DNA of 64,000 nucleotides from Picochlorum sp. 'celeri' (lineage: Eukaryota > Chlorophyta > Trebouxiophyceae). Positions 55,542 to 64,000 of the stretch are shown here, piece after piece; position 1 is the stretch's first letter; every line of letters starts with the position of its first letter. Where the stretch lies: the NCBI GenBank assembly GCA_010909725.1, contig JAACMV010000001.1:965533-1029532 (forward strand), written 5' to 3'. Made by a program: the position numbers and the translations under genes. The notes below the pieces were generated by a model. It was given only the letters and a program-made list of their open reading frames with translations. It had not been told where the DNA came from and ran no database searches.

Positions 55542-55867
55542 CTATTCTAGTCCTGATCGTTTAAAATAAAATATAATACATAATTTATCACGAAAGGTGC
55601 TTCACAGTGGCCAAGGAGCACATGAATCTATTCAGTGCTGAAAATTGTGGTTTCAGCACTGATTTCCAAGTCGGACATTGCTTTTGATTCGATATCTATG
55701 GTCAGAAACTCCGTCGCTACAGGACCAAATTCAATTTACATATCACTGCAACCTACAGACCACGCCCATCAAGATACAGGGACTCTTCAGTGGTGATGCC
55801 ATTCAGGATTCGTCCGTGAACTACAGTAGGTCGCTCGTATTCGTTGGCGAGAAGCACGTCTGTGGAT
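55542..55867. other. Divergent intergenic region with a strong hairpin
   Basis: 326 bases between the starts of SRbeta and NDUFB9. A perfect inverted repeat with 12-bp arms and a 7-nt loop lies at 55632-55662 (listed separately). No other gene recognised. Confidence 0.5.
55632..55662. repeat. 12-bp-arm inverted repeat (hairpin)
   Basis: TCAGTGCTGAAA at 55632-55643 and its exact complement TTTCAGCACTGA at 55651-55662, separated by ATTGTGG. It could be a dyad regulatory site or a short RNA hairpin in the NDUFB9 leader. Confidence 0.7.
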
Positions 55868-56191
55868 ATGGCTACAGCATTACAGAAATCTAGAGTAACA
55901 GGACTGTACAGGACCAGTCTGAAACAGCTGCTTTCTTGGGTTGTCAGTAGGGATGTCTTTGCCGAGGAAGCTGGCAAACTACGCAGAGAGTTTGACGCGT
56001 ACAAGGACGTCAAGGACACGAATGAAATTGAGCGATTGCTGAGGCATGGAGAGGCTCGGTTGAAGGAGTTGGAGCACCCCGACCCGTATATTGTCCCATA
56101 TAGACCAGGGGGAAGCATGTTTGCCAGGAACCCTCCCTTTGTGGAGGGAACCAAGATCCATCTAGATTTTGGGAAGGAAGGGCACCATTGA
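55868..56191 (+). CDS. NDUFB9: Mitochondrial complex I subunit NDUFB9 (B22), LYR family
   Basis: 107 residues from the ATG at 55868. The LYR motif is VTGLYRTSLKQLLSW, followed by FDAYKDVKDTNEIERLLRHGEARLKEL and the family's HPDPYIVPYRPGGSMFARNPP. Plant and algal B22 subunits are about this length. It is an accessory subunit in the membrane arm of NADH dehydrogenase. The 5' side may contain an untranslated exon, but the ORF is complete. Confidence 0.88.
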   Translation: MATALQKSRVTGLYRTSLKQLLSWVVSRDVFAEEAGKLRREFDAYKDVKDTNEIERLLRHGEARLKELEHPDPYIVPYRPGGSMFARNPPFVEGTKIHLDFGKEGHH

Positions 56192-56332
56192 TCGTTTGTT
56201 TTCTTTTTGTAAGCACGTACATATCCATATACTATCATGCATGGAGACATCAGGGCAAGGATGACGAAATAACGTTTCAAAGATGAAAAGCTTTGACAAT
56301 TACGTATCCTGTCATCACGTGTCTCCGAAACT

Positions 56333-57019
56333 TTATTTGTTGATTTCTTCGGCAAGAGATCCGTCTTTGCTCATTTCAAGAATGATGTCGCAGCCACCGA
56401 CGAGTTCTCCCTTGACATACAGCTGAGGATACGTGGGCCACTGGCTCTTTTCTTTCAACCCCTGCCTGACCTCCTGATCCTCTAAAATATCAAAATGGCC
56501 AAAGGCAGTGCAGCCTGCGTCCCGAAGAGCTTGCACTGCCTTTTGGCTGAACCCGCACCGAGGGGCGTCAGGGCTTCCCTTCATGAAGAGCATGACTGGT
56601 GATTGGTTCACCAGCATATCGAGCCTCTCATCCAAGCTCATCTTCTGCGCCCGGCCTTGCTCCGCTATCGGACTGGCACCGAGACGGGAAGCCAGTTTAT
56701 CCTGCAGCTCTATCGGGTCCATTCCCTGCACCCGCTCCACCTCCTTCTCCTGCCACACAAGTATGCACAGGGGCACCGCCTGCACTGCATAACGCAGGGA
56801 CACGTCCGTGGCCTTCTCGGCTTCTACACGGACAACTTTTAATGCAGAACCATATTCTACTTCTACCGCCTCCAAGACTGGCTCCATATCCCGGCATGCT
56901 TCGCTCCAGCCAGCCCAGAAAAACAGGAGAACATGCTGCTGTGACGCTGCACTCGACGACAGCAACGCGTCCAGTTCTGTCACACTGTGTGCCTCTACTC
57001 TATTGGTTCTGTCCTGCAT
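56333..57019 (-). CDS. GLRX3: Monothiol glutaredoxin, GLRX3/PICOT type (Trx-Grx)
   Basis: 228 residues from the ATG at 57019. The thioredoxin-like domain (about 8-112) has FFWAGWSEACRDM in place of WCGPC, so it lacks a CxxC, as in other PICOT proteins. The glutaredoxin domain (about 128-228) has the CGFS site at 155-158, PTYPQLYVKGELVGGCDII and the glutathione-binding TYP and GGCD. These proteins bind a bridging 2Fe-2S cluster and deliver iron in the cytosol. An ATG at 57130 would add 37 residues, but an inverted repeat at 57052-57075 suggests that stretch is promoter. Confidence 0.85.
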   Translation of the reverse strand: MQDRTNRVEAHSVTELDALLSSSAASQQHVLLFFWAGWSEACRDMEPVLEAVEVEYGSALKVVRVEAEKATDVSLRYAVQAVPLCILVWQEKEVERVQGMDPIELQDKLASRLGASPIAEQGRAQKMSLDERLDMLVNQSPVMLFMKGSPDAPRCGFSQKAVQALRDAGCTAFGHFDILEDQEVRQGLKEKSQWPTYPQLYVKGELVGGCDIILEMSKDGSLAEEINK

Positions 57020-57051
57020 AGTTGTTTGGGATGTATAGATATATCTGTGAC

Positions 57052-57075
57052 GCATTTCCCTTGCTGTGGAAATGC
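57052..57075. promoter_or_regulatory. Inverted repeat in the GLRX3 / dehydratase divergent promoter
   Basis: GCATTTCC at 57052-57059 and GGAAATGC at 57068-57075 are exact complements 8 nt apart, with a second small dyad (TCTCT-GAGG-AGAGA) just after. They lie in the 187 bp between the two start codons. Confidence 0.5.
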
Positions 57076-57206
57076 CTTGCTCTCTGAGGAGAGATTCCTT
57101 CTTTGGAAGATTCAAGATGAGAGGCAGCATCCTTCTATGCTCCGTACATGCTGACCTCGGTCACGTATCAAATAGTTGTATCCAATTTTTGTACCCATCT
57201 ATAATT

Positions 57207-58375
57207 ATGAACGGGCACGCAGAAGACCACCAACCTCGGAACATTCTCATAACCGGAGGGGCGGGATTCATTGCGAGTCACGTGGTGATCAAGTTGGTGA
57301 AAAAATACGGACACTACAAGGTATATGCTTCGCTGTGCTGAATGCTATTTTAGTGTACTGGTGTTACATCGCATCACATGTGCAGGTTGTTGTGCTCGAT
57401 AAGTTGGATTATTGTGCAACTCTGAACAATCTCAGGCAGGTGAAGGATCACCTCAATTTCAAGTTCATCAAGGGAGATATTCAGAGCCCGGATCTACTGT
57501 CATATGTCTTAACAACAGAGGAGATCGATACGGTGATGCATTTCGCCGCCCAGACGCACGTGGACAATTCCTTTGGTAACTCTCTTGCCTTTACCCACAA
57601 CAACACGTACGGGACGCACGTGCTGCTGGAGGCATGCAGGAACTACGGGAAGATTACCAAGTTTGTGAATGTGTCGACTGATGAAGTGTACGGGGAGACC
57701 TCCTTGGGAAGTGAGCATGGGTTGACCGAGAGTTCCAGGCTGGAGCCCACCAATCCGTATTCCGCTGCCAAAGCAGGTGCAGAAATGATGGCAATGGCGT
57801 ACTACACATCATACAAGCTTCCAGTGGTGACAACCAGAGGGAATAATGTGTACGGCCCCCACCAGTTCCCCGAAAAAATGATTCCAAAATTCAGTCTGTT
57901 GGCGTCTCAGAACAGGAGACTTCCTATTCATGGTGATGGCATGGCAACCCGTTCATATCTGTACGTCGATGATGTCGCGGAAGCGTTTGATGTGGTTTTG
58001 CACCGTGGTGTCCCTGGAGAAGTGTACAACATCGGAACGAAGAAGGAAAGAACTGTCAGGGAAGTTGCGAGTGAGATTTGCAGAGTGTTTGGATTGGACC
58101 CTGATCAGTACTTGGAGTTTGTGAGGGACAGGGCATTCAACGACCAAAGGTACTACATTTCTGATGAAAAATTGACTGCTTTGGGATGGGAGGAGAAGAC
58201 ATCTTGGGAGGAGGGACTTCGGAAGACCATTGAGTGGTACCTAGAAGCCACGAAGCAGCCTGGATACTGGGATAATGGATCTGTTGAATTGGCTCTGGAA
58301 GCCCACCCAAGCCTGCAGACGACGCATGCTGCGTACAATCCGACGAATCCGCTCGAGACTGTCAAATCAATATAG
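57207..58375 (+). CDS. UDP-glucose 4,6-dehydratase (RHM/UGD type), two exons
   Basis: Exons 57207-57320 and 57386-58375 (intron 65 nt) give 367 residues. First step of UDP-rhamnose synthesis. NAD-binding ITGGAGFIASHV is split from VVVLDKLDYCATLNNL by the intron. Then FKFIKGDIQSPD, HFAAQTHVDNSFGNSLAFTHNN, the catalytic STDEVYGE, YSAAKAGAEMMAMAYY (YxxxK), RGNNVYGPHQFPEKMIPKF and ATRSYLYVDDVAEAF, all very close to plant RHM N-terminal domains. The C-terminal epimerase/reductase half of RHM is absent, so a separate NRS/ER protein is needed to finish rhamnose. Confidence 0.9.
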
Positions 58376-58421
58376 AAAAAAATCAATATTTATGTACATA
58401 ATGCAATGAATGTTCATACAA

Positions 58422-59200
58422 CTATTCAAAATCCGAGTCCTCATCGCTCTGAGTCTTGTTCATTTGTGAGTAAAATCCTTGACGAATGGAGTTGGCTATA
58501 TCCGACGGATCACTCCTCGGAAGAGTCGAAGAAGGACGGATGACCTGGGACTCTAGGAGCCTCCCTTCCAAGATGGATGTGTCAAAGTCGTCCTTCCCTC
58601 CCAATCTATCGAATCCGACCAAACGCTCCCCTGCGACACCAGACTGGAAACATATTATACATGGGAGCATCCTGATGTTGAGCTTCTTAACCAGGAACGG
58701 AGCCATTTCCACGGACACCTTGACAAACCTGGTGTCAAAGTACCTTGGTGCTAAAATAGACAGATGCTTGTCCATTATTTTACAGCGATCAAAATCTGGA
58801 TGAAAGAAATGAGCAACTACCCTATCAGTCTGTGTGCTCACCTCGAGGAGCTCTGCTTCCGAAATTTCCTCGTACGTCCCGTGCCCCTTCCGCTCCATTT
58901 CTACCCTCCTTTCTCGTTCTTCCTGAAGTTTAGCAAGCCTCTCCCCGTGCAACTTTTCTAGCTCGGGGTCATCAAACAAATCCTTCAAAGCGATACTTCT
59001 TTGTGCATCATGCCCGATGCGATCAGCCTCTCGCTTCTCCCTCAGCATTTCCTGCAGCAGTAACAACACAGGTGTGTCGTCGCCTTGAACACCAGTTGGC
59101 AAGGGAATCCACGTACCTTCTTATAATCCTCCGCAGCTGCCATAAACGCCTCTCCATACGCAATATTTTGCATTTGACTATTGTACTTGGCTGGATCCAT
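58422..59200 (-). CDS. TXNDC9/PLP3 phosducin-like thioredoxin-fold protein (two exons)
   Basis: Exons 59117-59200 and 58422-59051 (intron 65 nt) give 237 residues from MDPAKYNSQM. After a charged helix (HGERLAKLQEERERRVEMERKGHGTYEEISE), the thioredoxin-like domain has RVVAHFFHPDFDRCKIMDKHLSILAPRYFDTRFVKVSVEMAPFLVKKLNIRMLPCIICF and GFDRLGGKDDF, the TXNDC9 hallmark. It modulates the CCT/TRiC chaperonin in actin and tubulin folding. The active-site CxxC is absent, as in the family. The frame is open far upstream of the chosen ATG but looks non-coding. Confidence 0.88.
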
Positions 59201-59457
59201 CCTTTGCACGCTATCTTTTGAATTGACGTTTGAAACTACAGGAGATCTTCTTCTCTTCTCCTCATGGAAAGAATAGGGCTGGTCCTCTTGGACACTCGTA
59301 TTTGAAAAAGTATTTCCGATTATATTTAAGAGGACGGGTTTGTATGGTGTATTGTGGACACAGCGACGACAAGGATGCTGGATCCTTGGCTGCCCATGCG
59401 GTACTCCTCTGGTGAAATCTAGGTTGGAATTGACCATGGATACAAACCTACTGTGAC

Positions 59458-61194
59458 ATGGATTTTGGCGCAGATAGGAAATCCAATTGTACGAGAAACC
59501 CATTTTGGACGCGAATAAAGCGAGCAATGTCCTCTGAAAGTGATGAGGGAGCCATCAATAAAAGGGATGGGTCTGTTCCAGAGCCTGACAACCACCTTGG
59601 GGTCATGAGACAGCTATCTACGTTCCTGCGGGATTTTGAATCCTCGGTTCACGAAAGGTATATTACCAAAAGTCATATGGCTAGTCCTGTGGTGAAAGAT
59701 CAATGTATAGTTGACGTGACGGACAAAGAGGAGAGTGAGGGACACCACATGTCTGTGGAAGAGCACTGCCCGCATGGTAGTCCTCTTGGGACAGTGGAAG
59801 GCAGCGAGGACCCGGTCCAGCAATTGAGCAACTATTCAATTGAGGATCATCTCAAAGAATTTGACACGATTATTCAAACATCGAGGGAGGCGCAGAAGAA
59901 TGCCTTGGGCCTTGCTGACAGCCTCCAAGGCGTCTTTCACTCAGTCATGAAGGAGCGCAACCAGGCCGTGGATGATTTGAAAAGGTCGGTCAATTTGCTC
60001 CAATACTCTGTGGGAAAACTCCATGACATGAGGGAAAAGATGCAACAAATGATTCAGAAAGAAGGAGCACACCAGTTGAAGATGGAAGAGACAGAAAAGA
60101 AGCTGCGTGACATGGAGCAACTCAGGGATGTCACCTTGCAGAAGGAGCGGGAGAATGCCAGAAAGGAGGCTGATCTCGAGCGCCTTGTCATCGAATTTCA
60201 AAGAGCCGCACGAAGCTTGGAGATGCGCCAAACTGAATTCCAGAAGGAGCTCAAAGAGATGGATGCCAGGGAAAAACGTGTGTCACAGCACCAAAAGACA
60301 CTCAGAGCCATGGAAGATGGGTTGCAACAGACTAAGAAGGACCTCGATGCGGTGAAAGAGGAAATCGGAGAGGATCAAAAGCGGCTCAAGGAGGAAGGAG
60401 ACTCGGTCAACGCACAAAGACTACTGATAGACAAAAGAGCAAAGGAGCTGGCTGTGGACGAGGAAAGGTTGCGCATAGAGAGACAAGAATGGGAAATTAT
60501 GAGGCAAAAAGAAGAAGAAGAATTGAGGGAAATGAGAGAACAGATCGATTCTCGTCGGAAGGAAACTGAAGATCTTATTTCACAGAGGGACAGTGTGTTG
60601 GAGTCGTTGGAAACCTACAAAGCTGGGCTGGAAGAGAAGAAGAATGAGCTCGTTGACTTAAAAAAAGCACATGACGTGGCGCTAGAGAAACTCGATCAGA
60701 TCAAGTCTTTGATTAGTGAGAAGGAGACTGAACTGGAGCAGCTCGATGAGAAAATAGGTATGCAGGCAGAGGAAATTCAGAAAGGCTTTGAGTCGCTGAG
60801 GGAGGCCACCGAGAAATCAAGAGCAGAAATTGCCAAAATTACCCACGAAAAGGCTGAATTCGAAAGGCTGAAAAGAGACATTGTTGTCCAAGGACACAAG
60901 GCATTGGAGACTGCAGAGATGGCCAGAAAGGAACAGATCACGTTGGCATGCATCAAAAGAGAGAACATCGAAAAGGCCTCACAATTGTACATACGACACC
61001 TTGAGGCTGCAATGAAGTTGGATTCGCCAGATTTCCTACGAAATCTGCTCGAGAAACATTTTTCCAGGCACCAATCAGACAGTGGTGCCCCATTGGAAAG
61101 ACAGAAGCATTGTGCTGACCAGCAACATGAGCAAAATGATTCTGGGACAGAAGATTTTTCGATCCCTGCGTATCAATACGAGGATAGTCCCTGA
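59458..61194 (+). CDS. Long coiled-coil protein, unknown function
   Basis: 578 residues from the ATG at 59458 (the ATG at 59527 would give 555). The first 140 residues are polar. Residues about 145-515 form an almost unbroken coiled coil rich in Glu, Lys and Arg (MEETEKKLRDMEQLRDVTLQKERENARKEADLERL, EEELREMREQIDSRRKETEDL). The tail is polar and acidic. Resembles cytoskeletal or centrosomal proteins in composition only. Compositional bias will make database matches unreliable. Confidence 0.68.
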   Translation: MDFGADRKSNCTRNPFWTRIKRAMSSESDEGAINKRDGSVPEPDNHLGVMRQLSTFLRDFESSVHERYITKSHMASPVVKDQCIVDVTDKEESEGHHMSVEEHCPHGSPLGTVEGSEDPVQQLSNYSIEDHLKEFDTIIQTSREAQKNALGLADSLQGVFHSVMKERNQAVDDLKRSVNLLQYSVGKLHDMREKMQQMIQKEGAHQLKMEETEKKLRDMEQLRDVTLQKERENARKEADLERLVIEFQRAARSLEMRQTEFQKELKEMDAREKRVSQHQKTLRAMEDGLQQTKKDLDAVKEEIGEDQKRLKEEGDSVNAQRLLIDKRAKELAVDEERLRIERQEWEIMRQKEEEELREMREQIDSRRKETEDLISQRDSVLESLETYKAGLEEKKNELVDLKKAHDVALEKLDQIKSLISEKETELEQLDEKIGMQAEEIQKGFESLREATEKSRAEIAKITHEKAEFERLKRDIVVQGHKALETAEMARKEQITLACIKRENIEKASQLYIRHLEAAMKLDSPDFLRNLLEKHFSRHQSDSGAPLERQKHCADQQHEQNDSGTEDFSIPAYQYEDSP

Positions 61195-61205
61195 CGAATG
61201 GGGCA

Positions 61206-62228
61206 TTACATAGATTTCAAGTGCAACAATTTGTACAACACTGGGCTATTAGCGTATTCTGGGCGGGATTCCACATAGTTGACAATATCATCTACTGTTA
61301 TCGCTATCATCTTCCCTCGTGTAAGATCTTCTGACGGCAAGATGCGTGGATCCGTAGCACCTTTCGACTCGCCCGTCTTCGGGTCTTCCTTTGGCAGCGA
61401 ATCCTGGTGCTCGGGAGCAGCCACGATGTCACCCTTGGATGCCGTTGTTGCAGCAGGTTTTGGCGTCCCTTCAGCTGCCCATTTCATCCATTTAGCATCT
61501 CCACCGCCTAAAGTCGCAGCAAGAGCCTTATTTGCCGCAACCGCCTGTTGTTTCCCAGCCATTTGTTCCTTTATTTTCTGGGCTTTCTCCTTGGTCTCTT
61601 CGTTCGCCCTCCGATTCGCTGCCTCCTTCAGGAGCATCTCTTGCTCTCTCTTCTTCATTTCTTTTGCTTCTTCTTCGTCTCTCTTCCTGATTTCTCCAAG
61701 CCCGATTCGGACATCTTCTACAACCGTGAAACCCTCTGGCTTCTGATCACCCTGCCTGCGCTGTGCTGCAATCCGGGATGCGCCAATCATAATATCTCTC
61801 AAGTGCGATATGGATCCCATCTGCAGTATATCTAGAACCTCGGGATCGAACCCAGCAATTTTCTTCCTCTGCCCTGCGTCCTGCTTGCCTTCCCTCCTGA
61901 GAGCTGACAACCCACTCCCCCCTGCTGGGTCCTTTTGCTGGCGAACAATCTCGTGAAACAACCTCCACTCTGACAAAAGCTGTGGCTGAATAGTATCCTT
62001 ACCTGCTTTGGTGTTCTGTCGCCGCCTACCGGATATATCTTGCATTAAAAGGGCAGCCTCTTTCTGCTCCTCGAAGTACAACAAAGTCGGAGCTCCAGCC
62101 TTGCCCTCGTCATCCTTCGCATCCGTGTCCCTCCGTTTTGTTTTTGTCGTCTTTCTTTTTTTCTGAACCTGAGGCGCATCGCCCGTCACTTCCTCGTGTG
62201 TTCGCTTCGCGGGGTTGGTGTCAGCCAT
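61206..62228 (-). CDS. TFIID subunit TAF4-like C-terminal domain protein
   Basis: 340 residues from the ATG at 62228. The middle (FDPEVLDILQMGSISHLRDIMIGASRIAAQRR) and the end (KMIAITVDDIVNYVESRPEYANSPVLYKLL) match the two conserved segments of the TAF4 C-terminal domain: histone-fold helix plus the T..DL...E......S.LLYK ending. Between them is the typical Lys/Glu/Ala-rich helix (EEEAKEMKKREQEMLLKEAANRRA) and KWMKWAAEG. Only 11 bp separate its stop from the convergent coiled-coil gene. It is shorter than animal TAF4, lacking the Gln-rich half. Confidence 0.68.
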   Translation of the reverse strand: MADTNPAKRTHEEVTGDAPQVQKKRKTTKTKRRDTDAKDDEGKAGAPTLLYFEEQKEAALLMQDISGRRRQNTKAGKDTIQPQLLSEWRLFHEIVRQQKDPAGGSGLSALRREGKQDAGQRKKIAGFDPEVLDILQMGSISHLRDIMIGASRIAAQRRQGDQKPEGFTVVEDVRIGLGEIRKRDEEEAKEMKKREQEMLLKEAANRRANEETKEKAQKIKEQMAGKQQAVAANKALAATLGGGDAKWMKWAAEGTPKPAATTASKGDIVAAPEHQDSLPKEDPKTGESKGATDPRILPSEDLTRGKMIAITVDDIVNYVESRPEYANSPVLYKLLHLKSM

Positions 62229-62317
62229 GAGCAACACCTGTCAAAATTCATGTATTGTGGACTGGTTTCGATCGAATTCTAGCAATTAAAAATACATATA
62301 TATAGATTTTGATTCAT

Positions 62318-63705
62318 TCACTTGTAGGGAGACTCGTACACTTGGAGGGCTTCCGAGTACGCTTCCAACTCTCTGGATTCCCTCTGGCAAAAGTCTTTCA
62401 CGGCATGAGCAAACTGCGCATTGGCCATATAGTGGTTGCTGTACGTCGTAGATGGCAAGTATCCCCTTTGGATCTTGTGCTCGCCTTGAGCGCCAGCTTG
62501 GACAGTTTTAAGGCCATTTCTTATGGCAAAGTCGATGGCTTGGTAATAGCAGAGCTCGAAATGCAAGCCATGAATGTGGAGACCTGGAAGGCAGCCCCAG
62601 TTCCTACCAAACAGTGTGTCATTCCCAATGAGGTTCAGTGCAGCAGCAATAGGGGTCTCATCTGTCTGATTCTCGTAGGCGCACACCAGAAGTATCCGGT
62701 CCCTCATCGACTCCCCAATCATGTCAAAAAACTCCCTCGTTAGATACGCAGTCCCCCACCTCTTATCGACGGTTGACAGATAAAATGAATAGAAACTATC
62801 CCATACCCGAGCATTCAGGTCATCTCCCGTCAATTGCTTCACCACCACATTGTTCTGGACTCGTTTGCGCTCTTGCCTGATTGATTTTCTCTTCTTCTGT
62901 TTCAGATTCATCAGAAAGTCGTCAAAGTTGCCGTATCCACGGTTTTGAAAATGATACTGAACTCCTGTCCTGCATTCGAATGTACCGAAAATCAATGAAG
63001 TGGCACACATCATTGCATCCATTGACACAATCCCACACACCGTTGGATCCAACCTCTTCTGGCCATTGTATCACTTTCTTCCTTTGAATTGAACGTCACG
63101 TGAACACTGCTCACTCCCATTCTTTCAGGTAGCGTCATCATTGTATCAGCAATGGACACAAACAAATCCTCCTGGTGCAGGCCCCTGCTATGATTCTTGT
63201 TCAACAGTATTCTGTTCCCCTCGACTGGCGTGAAGGGAACACAGCATTGCAGCTTGGGGTAGTACCGTGGCCCAGTCGGTACATTGTAGTCATATGATTG
63301 TGCCCACCCAGAATCAAACACGTACTCGCCGTATGAATGCCCCTTGAGGTACATTGGGCATACAGCAAGGGCTTCAGAGGAGTCGCCCTGTGCTGTGATC
63401 AACACATGCTGAGGGAGCCACCCAGTTCTGGCACAGGCGCTCTTACTCTCTTCTAAAGCATGCAAAAACTCGTAGGACAAGAAAGGATTTGCTCCAGGCT
63501 CAAGACAAGCGTTCCAGGACCCCTGTCCAATGTCTGAAATGGACGAGACCAGTTGCAGCTGAATTTGGTCTGCAGAGGTTGATGATACATGAACGATCCT
63601 TTCTGATGTTATCTTCTGGAGAAGGCGTGTCCTTCTTCGGAGCCCTGTGCCTGTGTGTGCTATTCTTCCCGGTGTTCCGCTTGAACAGTTGAACATGTCG
63701 ACCAT
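62318..63705 (-). CDS. FemAB/GNAT-like 'peptidogalycan biosynthesis' family protein (PF04339 type), two exons
   Basis: Exons 63041-63705 and 62318-62969 (intron 71 nt) give 438 residues; the joint reads GWIQ-RTGVQYHFQNRGYGNFDDFL. Family features: NPFLSYEFLHALEES near residue 75, YVFDSGWAQSYDY, YYPKLQCCVPFTPVEGNRIL, LKQKKRKSIRQERKRV, DKRWGTAYLTREFF, GLHFELCYYQAIDFAIRNGLKTVQAGAQGEHKIQRGYLP. The family has a double GNAT fold and occurs in proteobacteria and plant plastids; its biochemical role is not established. A basic N-terminus could be a transit peptide. Confidence 0.78.
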
Positions 63706-63737
63706 TGGACCACCCTAATCCATTACATCGTTTTTAT

Positions 63738-64000
63738 TTATCTTCTTTTATGTCTTGACTTGGATTTAAATGCATTCTTGCCTTTACCACCCCTTTTGAT
63801 TTTGTTCAAGAGGGGCAACCCACCTCGCGAGGTGTTGGATGGTTGACTGGTTTTGGCGCCACCGGGGTAGACTTTGCTGTTTGTTCGTTCGGCGAGCACG
63901 GGTTCAGAGCCATCAGAGAAGAGATCTCTCTTCCGCTTCTTCTTCTTCGTACCTGCAGAAAGGGTCGCTGCTGCTATCCTACCGGCCTTTGCCGCAGAGA
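63738..64000 (-). CDS. C-terminal end of a basic, probably nucleolar, protein (5' end outside window)
   Basis: The minus-strand frame is open from the window edge to a TAA at 63738-63740, about 87 codons. It reads KAGRIAAATLS, KKKKRKRDLFSDGSEP, LLNKIKRGGKGKNAFKSKSRHKRR, a Lys/Arg-rich tail of the kind found on ribosome-biogenesis proteins such as RRP12. The family cannot be decided from this part. Confidence 0.5.
   Translation of the reverse strand, partial: SAAKAGRIAAATLSAGTKKKKRKRDLFSDGSEPVLAERTNSKVYPGGAKTSQPSNTSRGGLPLLNKIKRGGKGKNAFKSKSRHKRR

Noticed and set aside
57020..57130. N-terminal extension of GLRX3
   Set aside because: PICOT proteins start close to the thioredoxin domain, and the extension spans inverted repeats that look regulatory.
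59201..59527. Open frame upstream of TXNDC9
   Set aside because: No similarity to the family, and it overlaps the divergent gene's start region; the ATG at 59200 gives normal length.
1..64000. tRNA, rRNA, CRISPR, transposase or bacterial operon features
   Set aside because: None recognised by eye on either strand; spliced nuclear genes with organelle leaders exclude a prokaryotic source. A covariance-model RNA scan was not possible here.

Overview
This is a gene-dense nuclear segment of a eukaryote with a plastid. I call about 46 protein genes in 64 kb, roughly one per 1.4 kb. Introns are sparse and short: those I can place from frame and GT-AG borders are 56-127 nt. The nuclear-gene content is clear from EMC4, SRP receptor beta, PYM, Sde2, GPATCH1, SPF45 and TAF4. 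The plastid is inferred from transit-peptide-like leaders on an S4-domain protein of the PSII-S4/YlmH type, a CBS protein, an FHA protein, a thylakoid-type protein with an A-H-A signal cleavage site and others. None has the bipartite signal-plus-transit leader of secondary plastids. Together with plant-type families (FAE1-type ketoacyl-CoA synthase, INT-type inositol transporter, RHM-type UDP-glucose 4,6-dehydratase, AMI1-like amidase) this suggests a small green alga with a compact genome. I cannot name the species.

Layout. 1-3.6 kb: glutaminyl cyclotransferase (cut by the window edge), an unknown nuclear protein, and a nucleolar RRM protein. 3.6-9.7 kb: a probable lipid locus with an ABCG half-transporter, a ketoacyl-CoA synthase paralogue that has lost its catalytic Cys and His, and, divergently, an intact ketoacyl-CoA synthase. 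9.8-28 kb: Sde2, an inositol transporter, RNA-processing and transcription proteins (MPP6, GPATCH1, a Tudor-TFIIS-SPOC protein, a MADS-box protein), a plastid LRR protein, a zinc-finger-fused RluA pseudouridine synthase and the plastid S4 protein. 28.7-33.5 kb: two convergent plastid-protein genes separated by a secreted purple acid phosphatase gene, with an identical 56-bp sequence at both edges of the phosphatase segment, as if it had been inserted. 33.6-45 kb: mitochondrial genes (SDHAF2, mS45-like, uL1m), PYM, EMC4, a CBS protein, a membrane protein, a DOT1-like methyltransferase, an alpha/beta hydrolase and a secreted MoCo-sulfurase-like protein. 45.6-64 kb: ZIP transporter, FHA protein, ubiquitin-like protein, AMI1-like amidase beside a degenerate IGPS-like protein, monoglyceride lipase, J-protein, SPF45, SRbeta, NDUFB9, monothiol glutaredoxin, UDP-glucose 4,6-dehydratase, TXNDC9, a coiled-coil protein, TAF4, a FemAB-like acyltransferase and the tail of a basic, probably nucleolar, protein.

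Spacing is extreme. Convergent genes share or abut stop codons, one convergent pair overlaps in coding sequence by 65 nt, and one same-strand pair is 22 bp apart. The gaps that remain, mostly promoters, hold an unusual number of perfect palindromes, often two overlapping or abutting ones close to a start codon. No tRNA, rRNA, transposase or CRISPR array was recognised. Exon borders come from reading frames and GT-AG consensus only, with no transcript data.
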